Positions 8,673-17,556 of a DNA stretch of 64,000 nt are shown here, piece after piece. Position numbers and translations under genes: made by a program. The stretch comes from Thiotrichales bacterium (GTDB taxonomy: Bacteria; Pseudomonadota; Gammaproteobacteria; Francisellales; CACEW01). Each line of letters starts with the position of its first letter. Position 1 is the stretch's first letter. The notes beneath the pieces were generated by a model. That model was given only the letters and a program-made list of their open reading frames with translations. It searched no databases and was not told where the DNA came from. The stretch lies in contig CANJUQ010000002.1 in the NCBI GenBank assembly GCA_947478175.1, positions 109,770-173,769 of the forward strand, written 5' to 3'.

Positions 8673-9737
8673 ATGAGCCATGAAGTCACGACGTTAGAAT
8701 GGATTGTCATTGGTGCTGGCCCCGCAGGCATTGCCGGCATGGGGAAATTATTAGACGCTGGATTTTCACGCTCACAATTATTGTGGATTGACCCTCAATT
8801 TAAAGTCGGTGATTTTGGATCCTGCTGGCGTTATATCGGCAGTAACACTCCTGTTGAATCTTTTACTAAATTTTTTCGTGCGTGTTCGTCATTTGCTTAT
8901 TCAAATTCCAATTCAGATTCAAAACCTTTTTTAATTGACAAAATTGATCCCGAAAAAAATTGCCCGCTAGCTCTCGTGGCTGAGCCTTTGCAAAAAATCA
9001 CAAACCATCTTTTAGAAATCACTAATACACGAACAGACACCGTCACCCGATTAATTCCCATTCAAAACGGTTGGCAGGTCGAACTTACGTCTGGCGAAAA
9101 AATTCATACTCGAAAAGTCTTGCTTGCCATGGGGGCAGCGCCCAAGACTTTGCACTTTGATAATATTCCCATGATCCCTTTGTCTGATGCTTTGAATCCT
9201 TTCAAATTACGCAAAGCGCTCTTCCCTGAAGATACCGTCGCAGTCTTTGGTTCAGCCCAGTCTTCTAAGAGTGTTTTAGGGCATCTATCCAAAATTAATT
9301 TAAAGAAAAAAATCTTGTTTTACCGCTCGAATACTTCTTTTGATAGGCATATAGATGAAAAAGATTTAGAGGGTTTTTTAAGCTTAAAAATCACGCCAAA
9401 AAATTTGTTATTACATATTCCAGAATGCACAAAAATTATTTACGCCATTGGATTTGAGCGACGACATATTCCCATTATTGGACTACCCAATAACTATGAT
9501 TATGACCAGGACACGGGCGAAATTGCGCCAGGGATTTATGGCTTAGGGATGGCATTTCCCAATATTTTAAAACATGAAATGGGTCTGGCTGAATATCGCG
9601 TTGCGGCGCTTTGGCCCGTCATGAAGCGTTTAAGTAAATTATTGCCTGGGTGGTTAGCGTCTAAAGAGATGCCGCCGGCAGGTCATAAGGCGCTGGATAT
9701 CAATAATCATGCAGTGGCAGAAGAGTTGATTGTTTAG
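8673..9737 (+). CDS. FAD/NAD(P)-binding oxidoreductase
   Basis: A 354-residue soluble flavoprotein of the pyridine-nucleotide-disulfide oxidoreductase type. The N-terminal dinucleotide fold carries GAGPAG (about residues 14-19), a second nucleotide fold VAVFGSAQSSKS lies at about 190, and a C-terminal ATG-like motif (GEIAPGIYGLGMAF) positions the flavin. The substrate is unknown; the closest general comparisons are lysine/ornithine monooxygenase-like and thioredoxin reductase-like proteins, without a visible CxxC. It is transcribed away from the ATPase. The ribosome site is AGAGGCAG about eight bases before ATG 8673. The single-gene layout gives no functional context. Confidence 0.7.
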   Translation: MSHEVTTLEWIVIGAGPAGIAGMGKLLDAGFSRSQLLWIDPQFKVGDFGSCWRYIGSNTPVESFTKFFRACSSFAYSNSNSDSKPFLIDKIDPEKNCPLALVAEPLQKITNHLLEITNTRTDTVTRLIPIQNGWQVELTSGEKIHTRKVLLAMGAAPKTLHFDNIPMIPLSDALNPFKLRKALFPEDTVAVFGSAQSSKSVLGHLSKINLKKKILFYRSNTSFDRHIDEKDLEGFLSLKITPKNLLLHIPECTKIIYAIGFERRHIPIIGLPNNYDYDQDTGEIAPGIYGLGMAFPNILKHEMGLAEYRVAALWPVMKRLSKLLPGWLASKEMPPAGHKALDINNHAVAEELIV

Positions 9738-9742
9738 AATAT

Positions 9743-9847
9743 AAACTTTCGCGAAATCGACAATTGTCATTCTGGCGAAAGATTTTAAGGCATGGTGAAC
9801 TTTCGCAAGATCGACATATTCTATTTTTGCGAAAGTTTTAAATTCAT
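9743..9847. repeat. Two direct copies of a coaxial palindrome
   Basis: Two 51-nt copies (9743-9793 and 9797-9847, period 54) each contain CTTTCGC...GCGAAAG arms. In copy 1 these arms (9745-9751, 9774-9780) share their exact centre with an inner GACAATTGTC palindrome (9758-9767). Copy 2 is degenerate in the middle. Both copies end just at an ATG leading into a decayed ATPase gene. This suggests regulatory or element-end sequences duplicated with that gene. Confidence 0.65.
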
Positions 9848-10235
9848 GAAGGACTATCAGAAAACATGGGGAAAATTGAAAAATTATCGCCTGCGAGATA
9901 ATTATTTAAGATTTTACTTAAAATACATCGAACCTAATTTTCACAAAATTCAAAACAATCTTTTTGAAAATACAGTGCGTCAGGATAGTTGCCAAATTGA
10001 TTTTCTAATTCAAACCCAGCTGGGTGTTTTTTATGTCTGTGAAATCAAACTAACAACTCAAACTGTGGGCATCTCAGTCATTGAAGAAGTGAAATCTAAA
10101 ATTAAAAAATTAAAAACACCCAGAAACAGCGCGACTATTCCTGTCTTAATTTATTTTGGCGAGTGCTCAGAAGAGCTTTTAGATTCAGGTTATTTCCCAA
10201 GAATTGTAGAGATGGGAAAATTTTTTAAAGATTAG
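9792..10235 (+). pseudogene. Remnant of a DUF234/PDDEXK ATPase (3' part)
   Basis: The readable segment RLRDNYLRFYLKYIEPNF corresponds to the DUF234 region of the ATPase at 7039-8493 (there RLIDEYTGFYLKWIEP). The frame then jumps to CQIDFLIQTQLGVFYVCEIK, the D...E-x-K core of the C-terminal nuclease-like domain. About 80 residues between these segments are missing, and the whole ATP-binding N-terminal half is absent. The open frame starting at 9792 therefore describes an internally deleted, 5'-truncated gene, not a functional protein. Confidence 0.7.
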
Positions 10236-10241
10236 AAAATT

Positions 10242-10514
10242 GTGGGTCCTGCAAATTCAGTACTCACCAAGAATTACTGCTTAGAAGTGCATACCAATAG
10301 AAACAGGCTGGATGCCACTCTGGAATTCAAAGATCAAATTTTGATTTTTGAATATAAAGTCAATCAAACCGCCCAAGCTGCAATGGATCAAATTAAAGAA
10401 AATCAATATTACGAACCCTATTTAAATTTAAATAAAAAGATTCGTCTGTTTGGCATTAATTTTTCGACGGAAGCAAGAAATATTGATAGCTGGATTCATG
10501 AGGCAATAAATTAA
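10242..10514 (+). pseudogene. C-terminal remnant of an AAA-ATPase-like/PD-(D/E)XK protein
   Basis: Ninety codons starting at a GTG without a ribosome site encode only the end of a DUF1703-type (PDDEXK_9) nuclease domain: RLDATLEFKDQILIFEYK gives the D...E-x-K motif, followed by the amphipathic AAMDQIKENQYYEPY helix. Full-length members carry an AAA ATPase of several hundred residues before this. It comes from a different ATPase family than the remnant just upstream, so this spot has collected two decayed accessory genes. Confidence 0.65.
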
Positions 10515-10591
10515 AAAAACAGATTGATTCTTCGTGATCTATTTGCTCAAATTCGCGCGGTTTTTAATCATGGTATTTTAAGGATTGACTC

Positions 10592-11794
10592 ATGAGCAAC
10601 TGGGAAAAAGAAATGGAAAAAGAGGAGAAACTCCTACTAACCATGCCGATTTCCCCTGTCACTTCGATTACAAAAGACACCCCAATTATTTTTCTAGATA
10701 TCGATGGCGTCTTACAGCCTTGCCATCATCGATATCGCTTTGAAAATAATCTAGATGACTTAAAAGCTTCTTATATTTTGGAAGATCCCTCGTATACAAC
10801 TCTCAATAAGTATGACTTGGGCGCTGTGAAATATGACTGGCGTCCTGAATCGGTCGAGCTTTTAAAACAGCTTTGTATTTTAGGCAAAGCCAAAATTGTT
10901 CTTTCTTCTAATTGGCGGACGGGTAAAACAATTGAACAATTAAAACTTCTCTTCAAGATTCATGGACTAGACACATGGCTCGTTGATAAAACACCCGATC
11001 TACAATATCTCGGCCGTAATATAGAAATTAAGCGCTATCTCGACAGCATCCCAGACCGGGATCCCAGAACGCCTTTTATGATTATTGATGACTCTCATAT
11101 CAAAGATCTACGCTCAACTTTCCCAGGACAATTTATTCTCTCACCTCATTACTTAGATGAGCCGGTTTACCTCAGTGCTTTAAAAATTTTGGCCTGGCAA
11201 GATTTTACAAAACAAATTTCTTTTATCCCTTTAGCTCAAACTCATCTAACCCTATTGGCCCAATGGTTTGAAAAAAGTCGTCGTCTCTATAGCAGTCGGC
11301 ATAATGACTTACGCAGACCTTTGGATGATTGGTTTAATCCGAAAAATATTGAAGAAGGTATCAGTGGAAAATACCATCCACGAATCCAGGGGATTATTAA
11401 GCTAGAAAATGGGACAGAAATCCCTCTTGTGGCTTATATGATTGAACTGGCTGGAAAGCCCATAGGCTATGTGCATTATCATGAAATAAGTACAGAGGGT
11501 TTTCTAACTCTAGATTTCTTTATGGGTGACATTGATTTTATTGGCTTGGGTTTGGGTCCTAGTTTACTGAAATATTTTCTAGCCCAGCCAGAGTTACAAA
11601 AATTCAAAGCTATCCGCATTACTTTGCCGACATATGATGACGCCATCATGGTTTCTTTTTTTAAGAAAGCAGGATTCACAGCCCTTCCAAGTGATGAAAT
11701 CCTAGAGGATCCTGAAGATGAACCCGATGAAATTTGCTTACATTATTGGCTCAACGCAGAAGCCTCCACGGAAAAATTAAATCAAAGAGGTTAA
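10592..11794 (+). CDS. HAD-like phosphatase fused to GNAT acetyltransferase
   Basis: A 400-residue two-domain protein. The N-terminal half is a HAD-fold domain with motif I FLDIDGVLQ (about 34-42), motif II as VLSSNWRTG (about 108-116) and motif IV as FMIIDD (about 163-168). It resembles the HAD domains found in Swiss-army-knife RNA-repair proteins. The C-terminal half (about 210-395) looks like an AAC(6')-type GNAT: GYVHYHEI, then GLGLGPSLLKYFL as the acetyl-CoA loop, and a final FFKKAGFTAL. The ribosome site AAGGA precedes ATG 10592. It is followed by an unknown gene after only four bases, so the two are surely co-transcribed. The substrate is unknown. Confidence 0.65.
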   Translation: MSNWEKEMEKEEKLLLTMPISPVTSITKDTPIIFLDIDGVLQPCHHRYRFENNLDDLKASYILEDPSYTTLNKYDLGAVKYDWRPESVELLKQLCILGKAKIVLSSNWRTGKTIEQLKLLFKIHGLDTWLVDKTPDLQYLGRNIEIKRYLDSIPDRDPRTPFMIIDDSHIKDLRSTFPGQFILSPHYLDEPVYLSALKILAWQDFTKQISFIPLAQTHLTLLAQWFEKSRRLYSSRHNDLRRPLDDWFNPKNIEEGISGKYHPRIQGIIKLENGTEIPLVAYMIELAGKPIGYVHYHEISTEGFLTLDFFMGDIDFIGLGLGPSLLKYFLAQPELQKFKAIRITLPTYDDAIMVSFFKKAGFTALPSDEILEDPEDEPDEICLHYWLNAEASTEKLNQRG

Positions 11795-11798
11795 AAAA

Positions 11799-13067
11799 AT
11801 GACAATCAAAAAAAATATTTCCACGACACCCCCAGCTCTCTCTCCAACAGATTGTCTTATTCATAGTTTCATAGAAGAACTCAAGCAATTTGAATATCAA
11901 ATTCAATTTCAAGACTGCATCTGGGATGTTATTTCTCCTGGCTTGCCTAAAAAAAATAAAACTAAAAATCAAGAAAAACCCCCCGTGCAAAAATGGCATC
12001 ACGTCAAAGTTTATAAAGATCACTATATGAGCGCCTATTGGGTTTCTTTAGTGGATGCCAAGAGGGATTTTCTTAGGGATAGAGAACTACCAACGCTCGA
12101 AGTTAGATCCAACGAGCCCATTAAAATCGCGCCGTCTTTGGGAAGTTCTTCGTCCTGGGAATCTCGACATTCCCATCAAGAGCCAGCAATTCCTCAGGCT
12201 TGGATTGATTTAATCGAATCCGCTATGGACTGGTTAAAGCTAGTCAAAAAAGATTGGATCAAAGCCAATAAAACTGTTTTAGAGTGTTACCCCGTAAATC
12301 GCCGCTCTGGCACGGTTCCCAATAGTTTGGTTCGAGCATCGTTGAAAGATGTTTATCGCTTGGATCAAGAACTAGGTGAAGCTAAAACTAAAAAATTTAT
12401 AGAAATCGTCGAAAGTAATTATTTTCGTGAGAAAGAAAAAACAGAACGAAAATCCATGACCGCTAATGATTTTTTTGAGTATTGCAAAATTGCTTATCCA
12501 GCGTCTAAACGTGAGGACGAATCGATTGACGAAAATCTAACAGGACGCGCTATGTACGAACGTTATGCTGATAATCGCCATGAAGGGTTATTAGATATTA
12601 AAGGGAACTCCGCCAAAGAATTTGCCGATTGGATTGACGGGACTCACCCGAAAAAAAGCTCAGGGGGTCACCCTTGGGAAGTCAAACGAGGGGGCAATAC
12701 GACGCATATTAATATGAGCGTCTCACGGCCTGATTATTACCAAAAAGAAGGCTTTGTCGTGTGTGTCTCTGCAGGAGCGATTCACCGTATGAAAGAAACT
12801 ATTTGTATGTTTCTAGCCCTCTATGATGCGGGTTTACCCATTACGATTGGTGATCCCGAAGGCATTCGCCTGAGATTACTCGCCCAAGATAATATTGGCT
12901 TGGTCCCTGAGCAGGATTCTCTGCATCGCGCTAATCAGTCTTTTCGTAAAGATCAGCGGGTTTATGATGTTTTGCATTTTGATGAATTGGGCAGATATAA
13001 AACTAGAGTGAAGCCGTTTGTTACTTGGGAGGCTTTGCCGATTTTGAAGCCGAAAGGGGTTTATTAG
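11799..13067 (+). CDS. Unknown protein co-transcribed with HAD-GNAT fusion
   Basis: I do not recognise this 422-residue soluble protein. It has no signal peptide or membrane segment. The N-terminus is Pro/Lys-rich (a KKNKTKNQEKPP stretch near residue 52). The central part is charged and helical, and the C-terminal 150 residues look most conserved in character: ARAMYERYADNRH-like text, SSGGHPWEVKRGGNTTHI, then a hydrophobic FVVCVSAGAIHRM. The GGHPWE...GNTTHI segment with conserved His residues could be catalytic. It starts four bases after the HAD-GNAT stop with AGAGG eight bases upstream, so the pair probably works together. No further partner gene follows. Confidence 0.6.
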   Translation: MTIKKNISTTPPALSPTDCLIHSFIEELKQFEYQIQFQDCIWDVISPGLPKKNKTKNQEKPPVQKWHHVKVYKDHYMSAYWVSLVDAKRDFLRDRELPTLEVRSNEPIKIAPSLGSSSSWESRHSHQEPAIPQAWIDLIESAMDWLKLVKKDWIKANKTVLECYPVNRRSGTVPNSLVRASLKDVYRLDQELGEAKTKKFIEIVESNYFREKEKTERKSMTANDFFEYCKIAYPASKREDESIDENLTGRAMYERYADNRHEGLLDIKGNSAKEFADWIDGTHPKKSSGGHPWEVKRGGNTTHINMSVSRPDYYQKEGFVVCVSAGAIHRMKETICMFLALYDAGLPITIGDPEGIRLRLLAQDNIGLVPEQDSLHRANQSFRKDQRVYDVLHFDELGRYKTRVKPFVTWEALPILKPKGVY

Positions 13068-13078
13068 TAATACGCTCA

Positions 13079-13107
13079 TTGACCCAAATCCACTTCCTAA
13101 GTTTACT
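13079..13107 (+). promoter_or_regulatory. Possible sigma-70 promoter for wbpM
   Basis: TTGACC (13079-13084) and TTTACT (13102-13107) are separated by exactly 17 bp in the gap before the GTG start at 13164. The -35 matches five of six consensus bases, the -10 four of six. This is the only reasonable pair seen in the gap. Confidence 0.3.
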
Positions 13108-13163
13108 TATCACCCTTTCTAACCCAGTACTTTTTTTGGAGTACTTGAGAATATGGAATACAG

Positions 13164-15038
13164 GTGAAAAGAACCTCTCAATATCTTTCGAACAAACCCT
13201 ATCTCAAATTATTTATCCTATTTGCGATTGACCTTTTTTCTCTTGTACTCGCTTGGTACTCGACTCTTTTTCTCTCACAAGAAACACCCGAAAATTCTTC
13301 TTGGCTTCCTATCTGTTTTTTATTCTCAGCCCAGATAGGCGCTTATTTTTATTTTAAAATTCATCAGATCGTTTGGCGTTTTATATCCCTTCACGCTTTT
13401 AGCAAAATCATCAAGGCTACTTCTGCTGCTTTTTTATTTTTAGCTTTTATTTCTTTGATTTTTAAAAATCTCTCAACCCCTATCCCATTTTTAATATTGG
13501 ATACTTTTTTACTAACAGCCCTATGGACCAGTGGCCGCCTATTTTATCGATATAGCCATGAGAGAAATCCTTCTGAAAAAAATGCCGTCAGATTATTACT
13601 AATAGGCGGGGGGCAAGCCGCTGAATTGTTTTTAAGAAATATTCAAAGACTACCGACAAAAGAATATATCCCTGTCGGAATTCTGGATGACAATTCCAGT
13701 CTAAAAAATCGAGAAATTCATGGGGTCAAGATTTTAGGAAAAATTAATGATCTCTCAAAAATAACCGCTCAACATAAGGTTGACTTAATAACGCTCGCTA
13801 TCCCGTCTCTCAAACAAGACCGTCTAAAAGAAATTCTTGAATTGACTAAATTCACGAATATCCCATTACGCAGCGTCCCTTCTCTTGCCCAATTAGTTTC
13901 TGGTGAGATTTCTATTAATCAATTAAAAGAAATTTCCCTGGAAGATCTATTACTTCGAGACCCTGTTCGCATTGATAAAGAACTACTGCGAAACACGTAT
14001 TCTGGAAAAAATATTTTAGTTACAGGCGGTGGGGGTTCCATTGGTTCTGAACTCTGTCGACAAATTTTGGCCCTTGCTCCAAAAAAATTACTTATTGCAG
14101 ACCATGCAGAATTTAATCTTTACCAAATAGAACAAGAATTCAGTCAGTATCCTCAACTAGCCAAGACCCTTACTTATCATCTGGTAAATATTACTGACAA
14201 AACAGCCATGGAGGCTATTTTCCAGGCTCACTCGATTGATATTGTTTTGCATGCTGCGGCTTATAAACATGTTCCGCTTTTAGAAACCCAAGCCCGACAA
14301 GCACTGCAAAATAATTTATTAGGCACACGAAATCTGGCCTTGTTAGCAGCTCAATACCAGATTAAAAAATTCATTATGATTTCGACGGATAAAGCCGTTA
14401 ATCCAACCAATATCATGGGAGCCTCTAAAAGAGCTGCTGAAGTTTTTTGTCAAAATTTAAATCAAACCGTTCAAACAGAATTTATTACTGTTCGTTTTGG
14501 TAATGTCTTGGGTTCTGCCGGAAGCGTCGTCCCTTTATTTCAAAAACAATTATTAACGGGTGGTCCACTCACCGTCACACATCCTGATATGACAAGATTC
14601 TTTATGACTATCCATGAAGCTTGCTGTCTGGTTTTAACGGCTGGTGCGTATGGATCCGGTGGGGAAATTTTTGTTCTGGATATGGGCGACCCCATTAAAA
14701 TTAAAGATCTTGCTGAAAACATGATTCGTCTTTCTGGAAAAACGCCAGGATCTGATATTGAAATTATCTATACAGGCCTTCGTCCTGGAGAAAAACTCTA
14801 TGAAGAGCTTTTTCACGCACAAGAAAAGCTCAGCTCAACAGACTTAGAAAAAATCCTGGTTTCTTCAGCAAGAGGTGTTGATTTTTCAATACTCAAAACT
14901 TGCTTAGAACAATTGGAACAGGCTATTTCAAAAAACGAAACAGCCTGGATAAAAGAGATCCTTAGAACCATGGTGCCTGAATATGCACCGTCACCTTCAG
15001 TTGCTGTAGAGGCAGACCTTGTAGGAGCAGACCTGTAG
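13164..15038 (+). CDS. wbpM: UDP-N-acetylglucosamine 4,6-dehydratase, WbpM/PglF family
   Basis: A 624-residue long-chain member of the FlaA1/CapD/WbpM family. Four N-terminal hydrophobic segments (residues 13-125) anchor it in the inner membrane. A CoA-binding-like Rossmann domain (LLLIGGGQAAE, 145-154) follows, then the catalytic SDR domain with TGGGGSIGSE (287-296) and STDKAVNPTNIMGASK (406-421). The active-site position is Met (NIMGASK), as in WbpM-type rather than Tyr-type enzymes. It makes the UDP-4-keto-6-deoxy sugar used for bacillosamine, FucNAc or QuiNAc. The start is GTG at 13164 with GGA nearby. The last about 12 residues are encoded by degenerate copies of a palindromic repeat, so the native C-terminus has been extended. 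The convergent aminotransferase probably uses its product. Confidence 0.9.
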   Translation: MKRTSQYLSNKPYLKLFILFAIDLFSLVLAWYSTLFLSQETPENSSWLPICFLFSAQIGAYFYFKIHQIVWRFISLHAFSKIIKATSAAFLFLAFISLIFKNLSTPIPFLILDTFLLTALWTSGRLFYRYSHERNPSEKNAVRLLLIGGGQAAELFLRNIQRLPTKEYIPVGILDDNSSLKNREIHGVKILGKINDLSKITAQHKVDLITLAIPSLKQDRLKEILELTKFTNIPLRSVPSLAQLVSGEISINQLKEISLEDLLLRDPVRIDKELLRNTYSGKNILVTGGGGSIGSELCRQILALAPKKLLIADHAEFNLYQIEQEFSQYPQLAKTLTYHLVNITDKTAMEAIFQAHSIDIVLHAAAYKHVPLLETQARQALQNNLLGTRNLALLAAQYQIKKFIMISTDKAVNPTNIMGASKRAAEVFCQNLNQTVQTEFITVRFGNVLGSAGSVVPLFQKQLLTGGPLTVTHPDMTRFFMTIHEACCLVLTAGAYGSGGEIFVLDMGDPIKIKDLAENMIRLSGKTPGSDIEIIYTGLRPGEKLYEELFHAQEKLSSTDLEKILVSSARGVDFSILKTCLEQLEQAISKNETAWIKEILRTMVPEYAPSPSVAVEADLVGADL

Positions 15039-15074
15039 CAGACGACTTGCAGGGGCAGACCTAAGTGTCTGCCC
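15007..15074. repeat. Palindromic repeat forming the ends of two convergent genes
   Basis: GGGCAGAC (15053-15060) and GTCTGCCC (15067-15074) form a perfect 8-bp stem. Two degenerate direct copies of the left half (GTAGnnGCAGACCT) precede it from 15007. The unit matches the GTAGGGGCGGACC...GTCCGCCC repeat at 23835. The wbpM stop (15036-15038) and the aminotransferase stop (15061-15063) both lie inside it; it may also act as a transcription stop. Confidence 0.75.
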
Positions 15075-16245
15075 TGCTTAGCTCTCGGGATGCAGAACGA
15101 GGCGCCATAAATTGCATCACACCCATCAATTTATTAATCAAATCTTCAAACTCCTGATCCGTCTGACTGGGATGAATTAATAAACACAAACTTTGTTCAC
15201 CTAATAATTTCGCAACGGGCAATCTGGTTTCGGGTCCTAAATTATTTTTAATAAAACATTGTTCTAAATAAATCTCAGAACAAGACCCTGAGAAACAAGG
15301 GACTCCAGCTTGATTAAACTTCGCCATTAAATCATCGCGATTAAAGATAAGCGGATCGGCATAGACATAATATTTATACCTTGCGTGATAAATATTATTG
15401 GGAATATGGGGAACTCGAATGCCTGGTAGGGTTCTAAAAAAACCATCTAATAAATTAGCCAGATAATTTCTTCGCGTGACCCATTCATCTAATTTTTTGA
15501 GTTGAATTCGACCGATCGCCGCTTGCATTTCAGTCATGCGCCAATTGGTCCCGAAAGATTCATGCAGCCATCTAAATCCTGCTGGATGGGTTTTATTAAA
15601 GACCACATCGAAATCTTTTCCATGATCTTTAAAAGCCCAGGCTTGCTCCCAGAGATTTTTATCTTTTAAAACTAATAAACCGCCCTCTCCACCAGTCGTC
15701 ATAATTTTATCTTGGCAAAAAGAGAACGCGGCCATGTCGCCCCAAGATCCTAATTTTTTATTTTGATAAGACGCGCCATGAGACTGTGCGCAATCTTCAA
15801 TGACTTTGAGATTATGTTTTTTAGCGATTTGCATAATTTTATCCATTTCACAGGGCCAACCAGCTAAATGAACAGGAATAATTGCTTTAGTTTTTGCTGT
15901 AATTTTTTCTTGAATGGATTCTGGGGCGATACAGCCCGACTCTGGATCAACGTCTGCAAAAATTGGCGTCGCGCCTTGTAAAACAACACAGCTGGCACTG
16001 GCCATAAAAGTTCTAGAAGGGACGATGACCTCGTCGCCGGGGCCAATATTTAAAATCTTCAAAGCCAGCTCTAACGCTAACGTCCCATTGGCTAAGGCAA
16101 TCACATGGGGTACTTGAAGATAATCCGCAAATTCTTGTTCAAAATTTTTAACTTCTGAACCCGTCCAATAATTCACTTTTCCAGATTTCAAAACATTCAC
16201 GACGGCGTCTATTTCATCTTGTTCAAAGATTGGCCAACTGGTCAT
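15061..16245 (-). CDS. DegT/DnrJ/EryC1/StrS sugar aminotransferase (PglE-like)
   Basis: A 394-residue PLP enzyme of the nucleotide-sugar aminotransferase family. The PLP lysine is K180 in SFCQDKIMTTGGEGG, with the cofactor Asp in VIEDCAQSHGA (149-159) and the phosphate-binding LANGTLALELAL (51-62). It most likely transaminates the 4-keto sugar made by the convergent WbpM, giving UDP-4-amino-4,6-dideoxy-GlcNAc (PglE role) for PglD and PglC encoded nearby. A GGAAGGGG ribosome site lies nine bases before ATG 16245. The C-terminus SASRELSRADT is encoded within the terminal repeat. A role in another amino sugar such as FucNAc4N cannot be excluded. Confidence 0.85.
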   Translation of the reverse strand: MTSWPIFEQDEIDAVVNVLKSGKVNYWTGSEVKNFEQEFADYLQVPHVIALANGTLALELALKILNIGPGDEVIVPSRTFMASASCVVLQGATPIFADVDPESGCIAPESIQEKITAKTKAIIPVHLAGWPCEMDKIMQIAKKHNLKVIEDCAQSHGASYQNKKLGSWGDMAAFSFCQDKIMTTGGEGGLLVLKDKNLWEQAWAFKDHGKDFDVVFNKTHPAGFRWLHESFGTNWRMTEMQAAIGRIQLKKLDEWVTRRNYLANLLDGFFRTLPGIRVPHIPNNIYHARYKYYVYADPLIFNRDDLMAKFNQAGVPCFSGSCSEIYLEQCFIKNNLGPETRLPVAKLLGEQSLCLLIHPSQTDQEFEDLINKLMGVMQFMAPRSASRELSRADT

Positions 16246-16275
16246 TTTATTTTTCCCCTTCCTGTGTTTAGTTAA

Positions 16276-17556
16276 CTATTTAATACGCTCTGCCATTCGA
16301 AAAGCATCAGCCATCTTCTCTTGTTCTTTTCTAGAGATACCTAATAAATCTGCCTCTTTTTTCCAAGATTGAATAATTTTCATCATTTCATGAATGATTT
16401 TCGTCGCTTGATCTGCCTTCACTCGAAAATAGGGTGCAACTTCTTCAAGCAGTTTTAAATCCTGCACGTTATCCACTTCAGAGATATTCAGCTTTAAGCC
16501 CTCCCCATAGGGATTAGGATTCATATCAAATGCAGGAGATAAGGCCCAACCTTGGCGTTCTAAAATAAATCCATGATTTCTTAAATGATCATCGGTATTA
16601 GACACACCCACAGAAAAAACAATTCTGCGCCACAGTTGTTCTAGATCTTGATTGGGTCTCGCACCCTGCCTACTAATAAATTCAGCAAGCTCTAAATAAC
16701 TCACCCCAATCGAAGCATCATCACCATCTGTTCGCTGCAATAAAGTCATGGCTGAAGCAAAGTGCAAACGCTCTATTTTCCCTATTTCTTTACTCACTCG
16801 ATCAAAGCGCTGACTTAAAAAAGTATGTTGGGTACTACGAAATTTTTCTAACTTTGCTTCAGGTACATTAATTCTTGCACGCTGTGCTAATCGATGCGTC
16901 AGCATTTCCCAAGCACCAACGTCATAGTCATCTTGCCTACTGGGAAATTTCGCGATCCATAAATGCCCCTGTTCATCAAGAACACTCGCTTTAGGGCGAG
17001 CACCCCCCAAAGAGCCTCCAGGTGCAATCAGCATTGTGAGCCATTTTGAATAATTTTTATTATCTTCTGCACCTTCTTGTTCTAAAGAAAGACTAGCCTG
17101 CTCTAGTTCTCTTAAAGAAGCCCAGGGTGGCGAGGCGTAATTTTTATTATCATCTAAAAAAGGCCCCGTACTCTCTGCCTTAAATCTCAAAGCACCTAGG
17201 CGATGGGCATCATAGACACCTAACAAATAATCAGACGCTAATAATTTTCGTGCTTTTCTATTCTCTTCGCGCGCTTGTTGCGCTTCTCGACGATCCATCA
17301 AAAAACGCCCCCATCGATCAGGGGAAGAATCTAAAAATACAGCAAAATTTTCCTGCCCCTGCGGCGCATATTGAGCTCCAGAAAACAATTGCAGAGCAGG
17401 ATCAATAGGATAAATAAACGCCTGATTTTTTAGCCATTCTGAATCATATTCAAAAGAAAAAATTTCTTTTCCGCGTAAAGCATTAACTTGCAGATGACCC
17501 ATCAAAACAGCCTCTGAAAGACCCGCCCAATCAGCATAAACTTGAATCTTTTTCAT
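16276..17556 (-). CDS. hipA: HipA-family Ser/Thr kinase toxin
   Basis: A 426-residue HipA homologue (usual length about 440). Features: the DSSPDRWGR couple-loop region (76-84), the phosphate-binding GGSLGGARPKAS loop (180-191), KFPS ATP-contact (about 203), the LSQRFDR segment (247-253), the catalytic SNTDDHLRNHGF (319-330) and the metal-binding DMNP (344-347). All key residues are present, so the kinase should be active. In E. coli HipA phosphorylates glutamyl-tRNA synthetase and induces dormancy. It overlaps hipB by four bases (ATGA), indicating coupled translation. The module sits between sugar genes on the same strand, as a probable later insertion. Confidence 0.9.
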   Translation of the reverse strand: MKKIQVYADWAGLSEAVLMGHLQVNALRGKEIFSFEYDSEWLKNQAFIYPIDPALQLFSGAQYAPQGQENFAVFLDSSPDRWGRFLMDRREAQQAREENRKARKLLASDYLLGVYDAHRLGALRFKAESTGPFLDDNKNYASPPWASLRELEQASLSLEQEGAEDNKNYSKWLTMLIAPGGSLGGARPKASVLDEQGHLWIAKFPSRQDDYDVGAWEMLTHRLAQRARINVPEAKLEKFRSTQHTFLSQRFDRVSKEIGKIERLHFASAMTLLQRTDGDDASIGVSYLELAEFISRQGARPNQDLEQLWRRIVFSVGVSNTDDHLRNHGFILERQGWALSPAFDMNPNPYGEGLKLNISEVDNVQDLKLLEEVAPYFRVKADQATKIIHEMMKIIQSWKKEADLLGISRKEQEKMADAFRMAERIK

